Shown piece after piece: positions 37,308 through 46,529 of a stretch of 64,000 nucleotides of DNA. The notes under the pieces are model-generated. The model had not been told where the DNA came from. It did not search any database and saw only the letters and a program-made list of their open reading frames with translations. Every line of letters starts with the position of its first letter. Position 1 is the first letter of the stretch. Where the stretch lies: positions 1 to 64,000 of the forward strand of contig SVKO01000002.1 of the NCBI GenBank assembly GCA_015068455.1, given 5' to 3'. The position numbers were made by a program, and so were the translations under genes. The DNA comes from Oscillospiraceae bacterium (GTDB lineage Bacteria > Bacillota > Clostridia > Oscillospirales > Oscillospiraceae).

Positions 37308-38250
37308 ATTAGTATCTGTTATTATCCCAATTTACAATGTAGAATCATATCTGGAAAGATGTGTGGACTCCATTCTTTCTCAGACATATCGGAATCTTGA
37401 GGTTATTCTAGTTGATGACGGCTCTACGGATTGTTGCGGTGAGATGTGTGATTGCTTTGCAGAGAAAGACGACAGGATCAGAGTGATTCACAAAAAAAAC
37501 GGAGGTCTTTCCGATGCCCGCAATGTGGCGCTGGACATCTGTACGGGTGAGTATATCAGCTTTGTAGACAGCGATGATTATGTGAGCTCGGATTTTATTG
37601 AGACGCTTTACCATGCGATTCAAAAACATAAAACGAAGCTTGCAATCTGCGGAATCATGAAATTCGACGGTTTCGGGAAGTTTACTGTCGATTACGCGCC
37701 CAGTAATGTGGAAGAAAGCGTTTCCAGCAGTAAAATGGCTGAGACCGTCTGGCGACCGGCAGCCTGTAACAAACTGTATCATCGCAGCCTTTTTCAAGGT
37801 ATACGCTATCCGGTCGGGAAGCTCTACGAGGATCTGTTTATCTACCACGATATTCTGGCGCAGGTTGACAGCATTTCCTTTACGGGAAAAATCTCCTATT
37901 ATTATTTCGACAGACAAGACAGCATCATGAATAAAAAATATGATATTAGAAATGCCGATTTGATTGAAGGACTTGATTTAAGAATTCAGAAACTTCGGGA
38001 AATGAAATATGACGACCTTGCCGATCAGCAGCTTTCGTTTGTATTTAATGAAACCGTAAAAGCATTTGAGAAATTGGATCGTGCCGGTGATTTGGAGAAG
38101 AGACGGTTGAAGGAAGTTAAAATGATTTGCGATCGTCATTTCAGGGAAATGATGTCTTATTCCTGCTTCTCAACTCGACAAAAAGCTAAAATTGCACTGT
38201 TCCGAGTCTTTCCGGCAATCTACCTTCATTTTTGCAAGGCTGGATTATAA
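37300..38250 (+). CDS. Glycosyltransferase family 2
   Basis: 316 residues. VSVIIPIYNVESYLERCVDS, LVDDGSTDCCGE, NGGLSDARNVALD and FVDSDDYVSSDF form the donor site. It starts 8 bp inside the previous gene. A run of eight A at 37492-37499 lies within the reading frame and could slip. The export genes follow after a 66-bp gap. Confidence 0.88.
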   Translation: MSELVSVIIPIYNVESYLERCVDSILSQTYRNLEVILVDDGSTDCCGEMCDCFAEKDDRIRVIHKKNGGLSDARNVALDICTGEYISFVDSDDYVSSDFIETLYHAIQKHKTKLAICGIMKFDGFGKFTVDYAPSNVEESVSSSKMAETVWRPAACNKLYHRSLFQGIRYPVGKLYEDLFIYHDILAQVDSISFTGKISYYYFDRQDSIMNKKYDIRNADLIEGLDLRIQKLREMKYDDLADQQLSFVFNETVKAFEKLDRAGDLEKRRLKEVKMICDRHFREMMSYSCFSTRQKAKIALFRVFPAIYLHFCKAGL

Positions 38251-38316
38251 TGCGATGGGAATAGCCTTCGCTGTGAAAAAGACAAAACAAGAAAACAATA
38301 TGGAGAAAAAAGTTTG

Positions 38317-39177
38317 ATGGATAAAGGCAAGTATTATAAAGAAATAGCATCGGGAAGCAAGGCTCTGAAATTCAATTTCAAAGAGGTTTGGCAGTATAAA
38401 GACCTGATTCTCCTGTTTGTGAAGCGCAACTTTGTATCTCAATACAAGCAGACGATACTCGGGCCGGCATGGGCAATCATCCAGCCACTGATGACGACCA
38501 TCGTATTTACATTTGTTTTTGGCAACGTCGCACATCTGGCCGATTGCGGCGCGGTTCCGACATTTCTCTTTTACATGTGCGGCAATGTGACGTGGTCTTA
38601 TTTCTCGGGATGTTTGACCGGCACGGCTGACACCTTTATTGCCAATAGCGGAACGATGGGAAAAGTTTATTTTCCGCGACTGTGTATGCCTATTTCCACG
38701 GTGTTGAGCAGACTGATCAGTTTTGGCATTCAGTTCGCCATGTTCCTTATTTTCCTGGTCATATATCTTTTTATTCCGGGCTATGTGATTCAGATCAATC
38801 CACTTGCGCTGCTTGCCCCGCTGCATATCCTGCAAATGGCAATGCTTGGCCTGGGATGTGGCGTGATTATTTCCTCGTGTACGACAAAGTACAGAGACCT
38901 GCGATTCCTTGTGGGCTTTGGCGTTTCCCTCTGGATGTACGGTACGCCGGTCGCGTATTCACAGAGACTGTTTCGAGGGACGATCCTTTATCATGTCGTC
39001 CGCTTCAACCCTGTGACTCCAGTCATTGAAATAATGCGATACGGTTTCCTGGGGCCGGAGGCGGGCTCCGTGGATTGGGTTTCCTACGGGTGTTCCTGGG
39101 TCATTACGGTTATTCTTCTGGCATGGGGCGTACTTCTGTTCAACAAGGTTGAGCGCACGTTTATGGATACAATCTGA
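38317..39177 (+). CDS. ABC-2 polysaccharide export permease (Wzm/TagG type)
   Basis: 286 residues with six predicted membrane helices. FKEVWQYKDLILLFVKRNFV at residues 21-40 is the amphipathic gate region of this family, followed by YKQTILGPAWAIIQPL. It moves completed glycans on undecaprenyl carrier across the membrane, powered by the ATPase encoded 8 bp downstream. The ATG at 38317 is preferred over the adjacent TTG; GGAG lies upstream. Confidence 0.9.
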   Translation: MDKGKYYKEIASGSKALKFNFKEVWQYKDLILLFVKRNFVSQYKQTILGPAWAIIQPLMTTIVFTFVFGNVAHLADCGAVPTFLFYMCGNVTWSYFSGCLTGTADTFIANSGTMGKVYFPRLCMPISTVLSRLISFGIQFAMFLIFLVIYLFIPGYVIQINPLALLAPLHILQMAMLGLGCGVIISSCTTKYRDLRFLVGFGVSLWMYGTPVAYSQRLFRGTILYHVVRFNPVTPVIEIMRYGFLGPEAGSVDWVSYGCSWVITVILLAWGVLLFNKVERTFMDTI

Positions 39178-39185
39178 GGTGAGAT

Positions 39186-40457
39186 ATGAGCACGGAAATA
39201 TTAACGATTAAGCATGTCTCCAAGGAATACCGATTGGGTATGATTGGCGGAACATCGCTAAAAGAAGAATTACAAAGGAAACGAGCTGCCAAAAAGGGAT
39301 TGGAAGATCCCACCAGAAAGGTCACAGATACATCGGTTGGAAGGATCGGGGAGCGGTTCCTGGCCCTGGATGACATCAATCTCACTGTACACCAGGGGGA
39401 ACGTGTAGGTATCATTGGGCATAACGGCGCCGGGAAATCCACACTTCTGAAGCTGATTAGTCGAATTACTGCCCCCACAACCGGAAGCATTGCCATGAAC
39501 GGGCGTGTGGCGTCGATGCTGGAGGTCGGCACCGGCTTTCATCATGAGTTGACCGGCAGAGAAAACATATATATGAACGGCGCCATCCTTGGGATGACAA
39601 AGGCCGAAATCGACGCGAAGATTGAGGATATCATTGACTTTTCAGAATGTCGGAAATTCATTGACACTCCAGTGAAACGATATTCTTCCGGAATGTATGT
39701 AAAACTCGCATTCTCGGTAGCGGCACATCTTGACGCTGAGATTATGATCATGGACGAGGTCCTGGCGGTGGGCGATGTGGCTTTCCAGAGAAAATGCCTG
39801 AATAAGATGAGCCATCTCGCGATTGATGAGGGCAGAACAGTGCTGTATGTCAGCCATAATATGGCGACGATCCGTCAGCTCTGCAATCGCTGTATCGTGC
39901 TGGATCATGGGAAGCTGATTTTCGACGGAGATGTTGAAGAGGCAATAAACAATTATTATGACGTTACGCCCGAAGTCTTGAATTATCATGAGTCAGCCTA
40001 CAACACGAATGGATTTGAAGGCGAAAAATGCCGAGCATTATCTATGAAAGTCAATAATGATACCGGCATGGAATTCGTGGTAAATGAGCGCATTGATTTT
40101 GAACTCAGGATTGGATGCAGCACTGCGCTCAGCGATGTACTGATTCAGTTTGTTTGTAAAACCGGAGCGGCGAATATTACTGGCTCTGCGTTTACCGATC
40201 AAAGAGTAAATTTGGAGAGCGGGATCAACATTCTGCATGGATCAATGCCGCTGACACATTTTACTCCCGGAATTTATGATTGCGACATGATTGTTTATTG
40301 GGTGAACCATGATGGCGCCTACGTGGAGTTGGATCGGTTTAAGAACGCTCTGACATTCAGCATTGCGCAGTCTCCGGAAAAGTATGATGGAAATTATTGG
40401 TGGCACAGACGTTGGGGTTTTGCCAGCTACGAAGACATTGCCATATACAAAGACTGA
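39186..40457 (+). CDS. ABC-2 polysaccharide export ATPase with glycan-binding tail (Wzt type)
   Basis: 423 residues. Walker A is GHNGAGKSTLL, the signature region YSSGMYVKLAFS, and Walker B IMIMDEVLAVGD, all within the first 250 residues. The remaining 170 residues look like the beta-sandwich glycan-binding domain of Wzt proteins, which checks a finished chain end before export. This tail suggests that chain length is set before export, which sits oddly with an EpsG polymerase in the same locus. GAGGTGAG precedes the ATG. Confidence 0.9.
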   Translation: MSTEILTIKHVSKEYRLGMIGGTSLKEELQRKRAAKKGLEDPTRKVTDTSVGRIGERFLALDDINLTVHQGERVGIIGHNGAGKSTLLKLISRITAPTTGSIAMNGRVASMLEVGTGFHHELTGRENIYMNGAILGMTKAEIDAKIEDIIDFSECRKFIDTPVKRYSSGMYVKLAFSVAAHLDAEIMIMDEVLAVGDVAFQRKCLNKMSHLAIDEGRTVLYVSHNMATIRQLCNRCIVLDHGKLIFDGDVEEAINNYYDVTPEVLNYHESAYNTNGFEGEKCRALSMKVNNDTGMEFVVNERIDFELRIGCSTALSDVLIQFVCKTGAANITGSAFTDQRVNLESGINILHGSMPLTHFTPGIYDCDMIVYWVNHDGAYVELDRFKNALTFSIAQSPEKYDGNYWWHRRWGFASYEDIAIYKD

Positions 40458-40491
40458 TACGAAGAGCTTTTATTCATGGAGGCATCGGGTT

Positions 40492-41463
40492 ATGAACTAT
40501 AAGTCGGTTAGCGACCTGAGTTCTGACATTTTACAGAACATCCACAGATTTCCCCGTGATATTGATCTTATTGTCGGAGTTCCAAGATCCGGACTGCTGG
40601 TTGCAAATCTGATTGCATTGATCCTGAATTTGCAGATTACTGATGTTGACGGCCTGCTTTCAGACCACATTATTAGCAGCGGTGCCACCAAGACCCGTTA
40701 TTTAGGCGGGGGTATACGTCATATTTCTGAGTGTAAAAAGATTTTGGTTGTTGAAGACACGGTGTATACCGGGGCGTCGTTGCTGTCTGCAAAAAAGCGG
40801 ATTGAAGCAAGTCATTTATCATGTGAAGTCCTTTACTTCGCTGCATACGTTTTTCCGGGCAAGGAATCCCTGGTCGATCTATATTTGCAATCATTATCCG
40901 GGCCACGTGTTTTTGAGTGGAATCTTTTTCACAGCGGCATTATTGAGAACAGCTGTGTAGATATTGATGGAGTCCTGTGTGTTGACCCTACGGAAGATGA
41001 GAATGACGATGGAGAACGATACAGGTATTTTTTGGAGCATGCTGTTCCGAAAATTATTCCCACGCGGAGAATCAAATGTATTGTAAGCAGCAGACTTGAA
41101 AAATACAGAGCAGAAACAGAAAAATGGCTCGAGAAAAATCATATTTCGTATGATAAACTTTTCTTATTAGATTCAACAGCGGAAGAACGAAGAACAAAAG
41201 GCCTACATGCTGTGTACAAGGCTGAGATCTATAAACAATCAAACTGCAATTTGTTTATTGAGAGCGCTGCATCACAAGCCATTAGAATTCACAATGATAC
41301 CGGAAAACCTGTGTATTGCATCGAAAATAATTTGCTTTATGACGGAGATGTCCCCAATAGAAATCTTCCTGGGAATGCCCCTCCAAGGAAGAAGAAGCTG
41401 CGTGGTTTTTTTGCAAAAAGCCCTGTGCTAAAGAAAATATACAGGCGAATAAAAAAGAGATAA
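40492..41463 (+). CDS. Phosphoribosyltransferase-HAD phosphatase fusion (candidate ribofuranosyltransferase)
   Basis: 323 residues. Residues about 1-150 form a type I phosphoribosyltransferase: IVGVPRSGL and the PRPP loop ILVVEDTVYTGAS. Residues about 165-300 form a HAD phosphatase: DIDGVLCVD (motif I), IVSSR (motif II), YKAEIYK (motif III Lys) and LFIESAASQA (motif IV acid). The C-terminus is very basic. In Klebsiella O-antigens, dual-domain enzymes use PRPP to attach 5-phosphoribose and then remove the phosphate. This fusion fits that plan, although its PRPP loop looks more canonical than I would expect from that description. GGAGG precedes the ATG at 40492. Confidence 0.75.
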   Translation: MNYKSVSDLSSDILQNIHRFPRDIDLIVGVPRSGLLVANLIALILNLQITDVDGLLSDHIISSGATKTRYLGGGIRHISECKKILVVEDTVYTGASLLSAKKRIEASHLSCEVLYFAAYVFPGKESLVDLYLQSLSGPRVFEWNLFHSGIIENSCVDIDGVLCVDPTEDENDDGERYRYFLEHAVPKIIPTRRIKCIVSSRLEKYRAETEKWLEKNHISYDKLFLLDSTAEERRTKGLHAVYKAEIYKQSNCNLFIESAASQAIRIHNDTGKPVYCIENNLLYDGDVPNRNLPGNAPPRKKKLRGFFAKSPVLKKIYRRIKKR

Positions 41464-41617
41464 GGCATGTTGGTATCCTCCTTTTCAAGAAAGAAAAGCG
41501 GGTGAGTCCGGTTGGATCAGTTCTTGCCATTGAATTAAAGGGTTTTGTTTGGATACTTTGAAACCTGTTGGCAGAGATAAGTGTCCGGGCATCTCGGAGA
41601 CTGACGGAGAGAAGCGT

Positions 41618-42610
41618 ATGGATTATAAAATAACAGTGGTCATTCCAATATATAATGCAGAAAAATGGCTGAGGGAATGCCTGGATTCTGTAAGCAGCCA
41701 ATCGCTGCGAGAGATCGAAATCATCTGCGTGAATGACGGATCTCCCGATCATTCTCTGGCGATTCTCAAAGAGTACGCTGCAAAGGACAGTCGGATTGTC
41801 ATTATCGACAAGCAAAACGAGGGCGTCGGCGCCGCACGAAATGATGGGATCAGGTCAGCGAGGGGCGAATTTATCGCCTTTATGGATCCGGATGATAAAT
41901 ATCCTGACAAAGACTCGCTGAGCATACTCTATCAGGCGGCAACCGAGAATCATGTTGCGGTTGCGGGCGGTTATTTAGGATGCATGAACGAAAACGGAAA
42001 ACAAATTCCAAAGGACCGAAGCTATTTCGGCATTGATTTTACCTGTGAGGGCTTGGTTCAATATAAGGACTATCAGTGTGATTTCCAATTCTCGGCATAT
42101 ATTTACAACAGGGCATTTCTGATCGGCGAGAATCTGTTTTTCCCAACGTATTCAAGATTTCAGGATCCGCCGTTTTTTGTCAATGTGATGATCTCTGCGG
42201 GATTTTTTTACGCGGTGAATCGGATGACCTATATTTACCGGATTGGGACAGAGAGACCCAAACTCAATTCAAAGAAAGTTTTTGATTTGTTGTGTGGAAT
42301 GTCAGACAACTTGAAGCGATCAAAAAAAGAAGGCCTTGCCAGACTGCATTATCTTTCCGCAATGAGACTGCTGACGGACGCGTCGTACTTGGTGGAAGGA
42401 CTGACTGATGACGAAGCCTTTGATGAGCTGGTGTGGAATTACATCAAAGCGGTTGGACTGATCGATGAAGATTTGATTGCTGGAGCGGGGTATGCGCTTC
42501 CAAGACCGGCTTTGCCTGGGGTTTTCGCGCGAATGATTGACGAAAGCCGTCAATTCAGAACGTTTATGAAACATAAGAGTGCCAGAGCATTGAGAAGATT
42601 ATTAAAATGA
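41618..42610 (+). CDS. Glycosyltransferase family 2
   Basis: 330 residues. VVIPIYNAEKWLRECLDSV, CVNDGSPDHSLA, GVGAARNDGIR and FMDPDDKYPD make the donor site; the metal motif is DPDD rather than the usual DSDD. A 154-bp gap without a recognised signal lies upstream. The ATG at 41618 follows GGAGAG; the in-frame ATG at 41549 does not have a site. Confidence 0.86.
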   Translation: MDYKITVVIPIYNAEKWLRECLDSVSSQSLREIEIICVNDGSPDHSLAILKEYAAKDSRIVIIDKQNEGVGAARNDGIRSARGEFIAFMDPDDKYPDKDSLSILYQAATENHVAVAGGYLGCMNENGKQIPKDRSYFGIDFTCEGLVQYKDYQCDFQFSAYIYNRAFLIGENLFFPTYSRFQDPPFFVNVMISAGFFYAVNRMTYIYRIGTERPKLNSKKVFDLLCGMSDNLKRSKKEGLARLHYLSAMRLLTDASYLVEGLTDDEAFDELVWNYIKAVGLIDEDLIAGAGYALPRPALPGVFARMIDESRQFRTFMKHKSARALRRLLK

Positions 42611-42668
42611 TTTGACGAATGAAAGCCCCATGACGAATCGAAACCTTTCTGAAAGGAACCAAAGAAGA

Positions 42669-43991
42669 ATGAATTTTGATACTCTTTATGACCGCCTGTT
42701 GAACGGCGAAGAGAAGCTGGCGCTGATCGGGCTGGGCTACGTAGGTCTACCGATCGCAGTGGAATTTGCCAAACATGTCAAGGTCATCGGATTTGATCTT
42801 AATGAGCAAAAGATCCGGAAATACAAAAGCGGAGTAGACCCGACAAATGAGGTCGGGGAAGAGGCGATCCGCGGAACGGCCGTGGATTTTACTGCGGATG
42901 AATGTCGTCTGCGTGAGGCGAAGTTTCTGGTTGTTGCTGTGCCTACGCCCATCAACGCGGACCATACTCCGGATTTGTTTCCCGTTGAAAGCGCCTCCAG
43001 AATTGTTGGCAGGAATCTGACCCGGGGCAGCGTCGTGGTTTATGAGTCTACCGTCTATCCTGGCGTTACGGAGGATATTTGCGTGCCGATCCTGGAAAAA
43101 GAGTCCGGCCTGAGGTGTGGAGTTGATTTTAAAATCGGCTACAGCCCAGAGCGTATCAACCCGGGCGATAGGGTACACACCTTGACGACGATTCGTAAAA
43201 TTGTCTCCGGTATGGACGAGGAGACCTGCCGGGCTATACAGCGGGTTTATGAGATCATCATCAAAGCAGGGACTTTCCCGGTCAGCAGTATCCGGACCGC
43301 AGAAGCCGTTAAGGTGGTGGAGAACAGTCAGCGTGATGTTAATATCGCATTCATGAACGAATTGGCGATGGTCTTTGACAGAATGGGAATCGACACGAAT
43401 GAAGTTGTCGACGGAATGAACACCAAATGGAATGCGCTTGGATTTCGCCCGGGACTGGTTGGCGGACACTGTATCGGCGTGGACCCGTATTACTTCGTTT
43501 ATCAGGCGGAGCGGCTTGGCTTTCACAGTCAAATCATCCTGAACGGCCGAATCGTGAACGACAATATGGGCAGATTCGTGGCAGATAAGGCGATACAGAA
43601 AATGATCGAAGCCGGTCAAGCTCCCCTAAAAAGCAAGGTGGTCATTCTCGGGCTGACTTTTAAGGAGAACTGCCCGGATTGCCGGAACAGCAAGGTGGCA
43701 GATATCGTCGAAAGGCTTCGGGAATACGGGATCGAACCGGAAATAGCTGATCCGTGGGCTGATCCGGAGGTTGCAAGACAGGAGTACGGGCTTGAATTGA
43801 AGACGTTTGATAAGATAAGTGAGGCGGACTGTGTAATTGTCGCGGTAGCGCATGAATCGTTTAAAGAGCTTGGCTTAAAGGGAATTCAAAAAATGTTTGG
43901 GAAAGGCACCGGCAAGGTACTGATCGACGTAAAAGGAATTTTCAAAACAGATGAATTGGGAAAGACAGGCCTGGTTTGGTGGCGCCTTTGA
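42669..43991 (+). CDS. UDP-N-acetylhexosamine 6-dehydrogenase (TviB/WbpO-like)
   Basis: 440 residues. It oxidises a UDP-HexNAc at C6 to the uronic acid with two NAD+. The NAD site is IGLGYVGLPIA, the middle helix NSQRDVNIAFMNELA is typical of the TviB/WbpO group, and the catalytic Cys is in GGHCIGVDPYY. The product would make the polymer acidic and could be the target of the asparagine-synthase-like protein. I set the start at 42669, although the site (GAAAGG) is about 12 bases away; ATGs at 42612 and 42630 are alternatives. Confidence 0.88.
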   Translation: MNFDTLYDRLLNGEEKLALIGLGYVGLPIAVEFAKHVKVIGFDLNEQKIRKYKSGVDPTNEVGEEAIRGTAVDFTADECRLREAKFLVVAVPTPINADHTPDLFPVESASRIVGRNLTRGSVVVYESTVYPGVTEDICVPILEKESGLRCGVDFKIGYSPERINPGDRVHTLTTIRKIVSGMDEETCRAIQRVYEIIIKAGTFPVSSIRTAEAVKVVENSQRDVNIAFMNELAMVFDRMGIDTNEVVDGMNTKWNALGFRPGLVGGHCIGVDPYYFVYQAERLGFHSQIILNGRIVNDNMGRFVADKAIQKMIEAGQAPLKSKVVILGLTFKENCPDCRNSKVADIVERLREYGIEPEIADPWADPEVARQEYGLELKTFDKISEADCVIVAVAHESFKELGLKGIQKMFGKGTGKVLIDVKGIFKTDELGKTGLVWWRL

Positions 43992-44063
43992 TGACAGATG
44001 TGATAGAGATCCGTCATGATTTCCTGACGTTTGGATATTAAAGTTGTATTAAAGGGGGCACAA

Positions 44064-45209
44064 ATGAAAGTCGGAATCATGTCGATGCAGCGGGTCATCA
44101 ATTACGGCTCCTACATGCAGGCGCTTTCATTAAAAACTCTTCTGGAGGATCTTGGACATGAGGTCGTTTTCGTCGACTATAAGGCAAGACCTTCCATTCA
44201 GCACAGACGAAGCTCGAGATACTGGCTGCAAAAAGGGAAACAGGCCGTTAGGAATACGAGGCTCTGGTGGTTCCTGGCAAATCTGTACCGTGGAAGACCG
44301 ATGAGCTACAGAATCCCGGACACATATTCAGACGTCGAGCGGGCCTTTATGCCGGCCTTGGAAAAACTGGGTGTGGATTGTGATTACTTTCATTACCGCA
44401 CCGAAGTGGATACTTTGATTATCGGCAGCGATGAAGTATTTAACTGTCTGCAAAACGCAGATAATGTGGGTTTTTCACCGGAACTGTTTGGAATGCACAA
44501 CAGAGCAAAGACGTTGATTTCTTACGCAGCCTCCTTTGGCGATACGACGCTGGAGAAACTGGACGAATTCGGAGTCAGCAAGCAGGTGGGGCGTTATCTC
44601 GACCGATTTGATGCATTGTCTGTAAGAGATGAGAATTCTGCCCGGATTGTTAAAGCATTGACAGGGAAAGAACCGCTTCAGCATCTGGATCCCACACTGA
44701 TCAGCGGAATTGAGCACATGAAGTGGGAAGAGAACAATGAGAAGGGATACGTCGCTGTATATGCCTACCCGAACCGAATATCCAAAGAGGAGGGAAAAGC
44801 AATTACGGCATTTGCAAAAGAGAAGGATCTTCGAGTTTTGAGCATTGCCGGCAAACAGGATATCCCCGGTGTTGAGAACAATCAGCCGTGTACGCCGTTT
44901 GAGATTTTGCCCTATTTTAAAAATGCGGAATATATCGTGACGGATACATTTCATGGCGCGATCTTCTCCATCATCCATCATATTCCATTTGCGGTCTATT
45001 GCCGCAGGCCGCAGGATGTCTTCTACTCCAATTCGGAAAAACTGATGGATTTGTTGCAGAAGCTGAATCTGACGGATCGACTGGTTTCGGGCGACAATAA
45101 TCTGAATACTGTTTTTAGTAAAGATATTGACTTTAAAACGGTCGATATCATAAGAGACCGTGAAAAAGTTGCGGCTCTTGAATATTTGCGCGGCACAATG
45201 GGCGAATGA
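44064..45209 (+). CDS. Polysaccharide pyruvyl transferase family protein
   Basis: 381 residues. VGIMSMQRVINYGSYMQALS, IIGSDEVFN, SYAASFGDT, SVRDENS, LDPTLI and TDTFHGAIFSI match the PS_pyruv_trans family (CsaB, WcaK and relatives). These enzymes add a pyruvate ketal from phosphoenolpyruvate to a sugar, adding negative charge. AAGGGGG lies 5 bases before the ATG at 44064. Placed after the uronic acid dehydrogenase, it fits decoration of an acidic glycan. Confidence 0.86.
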   Translation: MKVGIMSMQRVINYGSYMQALSLKTLLEDLGHEVVFVDYKARPSIQHRRSSRYWLQKGKQAVRNTRLWWFLANLYRGRPMSYRIPDTYSDVERAFMPALEKLGVDCDYFHYRTEVDTLIIGSDEVFNCLQNADNVGFSPELFGMHNRAKTLISYAASFGDTTLEKLDEFGVSKQVGRYLDRFDALSVRDENSARIVKALTGKEPLQHLDPTLISGIEHMKWEENNEKGYVAVYAYPNRISKEEGKAITAFAKEKDLRVLSIAGKQDIPGVENNQPCTPFEILPYFKNAEYIVTDTFHGAIFSIIHHIPFAVYCRRPQDVFYSNSEKLMDLLQKLNLTDRLVSGDNNLNTVFSKDIDFKTVDIIRDREKVAALEYLRGTMGE

Positions 45210-45261
45210 TCCGGTTGAGACTGTTCGGAAATGACGAAGCATTTGAGCGGGAGTGGGTATT

Positions 45262-45843
45262 GTGATCAAAACGAGGAAGGATTTGAAGGATTATCTGGCG
45301 GCGGACAACGGCTGGTATATACCGAAAAATCGAAAATGGCGCTTTTGGGATGCGTTTACTGCCGCGCCTTATTATACCCTGAAGAAGTATTTGAAGTATC
45401 TTCGGATATATGAATACCATTTCAACAATTCCGAAGGAAGTCGTTTTCATACCTGTTTGGCCTATTATTATGCGCGCAGGAAGAATCTGCTTGGAAACCG
45501 ACTGGGAATTGAAATTGGTCCGAATTGCTTCGGCAGAGGGCTTTCAATTTGGCATGGCGGGAGCATCGTGGTTAACCCCAGTGTCAGAGCCGGAGAAAAC
45601 TGTGTTCTGCGCGGCTCAAACTGCATTGGGAACAATGGGATAGAAGATAAGAATCCGGTTTTGGGCGACAATGTTGAGCTTGGTTTTGGCGCGGTCATAA
45701 TTGGCGACGTGGCGATTGCGAGCCGGACTGTGATCGGCGCTAATGCAGTGGTCAACCGTTCGATTGAAGATGAGGGCGGCACCTATGTTGGCGTGCCCGC
45801 CAAAAGAGTCCGGCAGATTCATGCCGAAGACACGCGCGGGTAA
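45262..45843 (+). CDS. Serine-acetyltransferase-like hexapeptide acyltransferase
   Basis: 193 residues. The left-handed helix is shown by GIEIGPNCFGRGLSIWHGGS, VNPSVRAGENCVLRGSNCIG and VELGFGAVIIGDVAIASRTV. WHGG holds the CysE-type catalytic His. In such loci these proteins acetylate sugars rather than serine. The GTG at 45262 has GGGAG 8 bases upstream; a GTG at 45253 overlaps that site. A second member of this family is encoded at 46530. Confidence 0.82.
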   Translation: MIKTRKDLKDYLAADNGWYIPKNRKWRFWDAFTAAPYYTLKKYLKYLRIYEYHFNNSEGSRFHTCLAYYYARRKNLLGNRLGIEIGPNCFGRGLSIWHGGSIVVNPSVRAGENCVLRGSNCIGNNGIEDKNPVLGDNVELGFGAVIIGDVAIASRTVIGANAVVNRSIEDEGGTYVGVPAKRVRQIHAEDTRG

Positions 45844-45849
45844 GTACGG

Positions 45850-46518
45850 ATGGAAAGACGGATGATGAAAAGAAAGATAATCACAACTGCCATCAACCAT
45901 TGGCGCAGGATCAAGAGAGAGCGTTGGCTCAAACGGCTGCGCAAGAAAAATCAAAATCATTCTTTCAGCCTGATTTCGAACGACTGTGTCGGAGGCGTGA
46001 TTTACCACGATTTGGGCGAGCAATTTCGCTCCCCGACGGTGAATCTGTGGATCCCCAATTCGCAGTTTCTCGAATTTGCGCAGAATTTAAAGTATTATCT
46101 TTCCTGTGAAATAAAAGAAACCCCGGACGCTGCCAAATCCTATCCGGTCGGGACAATTATCCCGAAGGATGATCAGCATATTCCCATCGAAGTGAACTTT
46201 ATGCACTATCCCTCCTTCGAAGCCGGATATGAAAAGTGGAAGGAGCGCAGTGCCCGTGTCGACTACGACAACCTTTATTATATCTGGCACTTCTTTGATG
46301 ATGATGATAATACGGAACGGCTCAAATTGTTTGACTGTTGGAATGTGAGAAAGCTTTCTATCTTACATAAACCGATCTCCGGCATCCGTAACTGCGAAGT
46401 TACAAACTGCTATAATCAGAATCCGCATGGCGGTAAGATTTTAGACGTTGTCCAAAAAACAGGCAAAAGATACCTGGACGAAATAGACTACATAGGGTTT
46501 TTAAACAGGAAAGGATAA
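45850..46518 (+). CDS. DUF1919 polysaccharide biosynthesis protein
   Basis: 222 residues. A basic N-terminus is followed by SLISNDCVGGVIYHDLGEQF, RSPTVNLWI and YPVG, the DUF1919 signature; the C-terminus ends in DEIDYIGFLNRKG. The family is found in capsule and exopolysaccharide loci, but its reaction is not established as far as I know. A diverged paralog is encoded at 59654 on the other strand. The start is uncertain among ATGs at 45850, 45862 and 45865. Flanking acetyltransferases suggest a sugar-modifying step. Confidence 0.82.
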   Translation: MERRMMKRKIITTAINHWRRIKRERWLKRLRKKNQNHSFSLISNDCVGGVIYHDLGEQFRSPTVNLWIPNSQFLEFAQNLKYYLSCEIKETPDAAKSYPVGTIIPKDDQHIPIEVNFMHYPSFEAGYEKWKERSARVDYDNLYYIWHFFDDDDNTERLKLFDCWNVRKLSILHKPISGIRNCEVTNCYNQNPHGGKILDVVQKTGKRYLDEIDYIGFLNRKG

Positions 46519-46529
46519 AGAGAACGGCC

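Noticed and set aside
37492..37499. A run of eight A in a GT2 gene as a phase-variation tract
   Set aside because: Eight A residues encoding Lys-Lys are common in this AT-rich region; a single run is weak evidence. Noted in the gene entry only.
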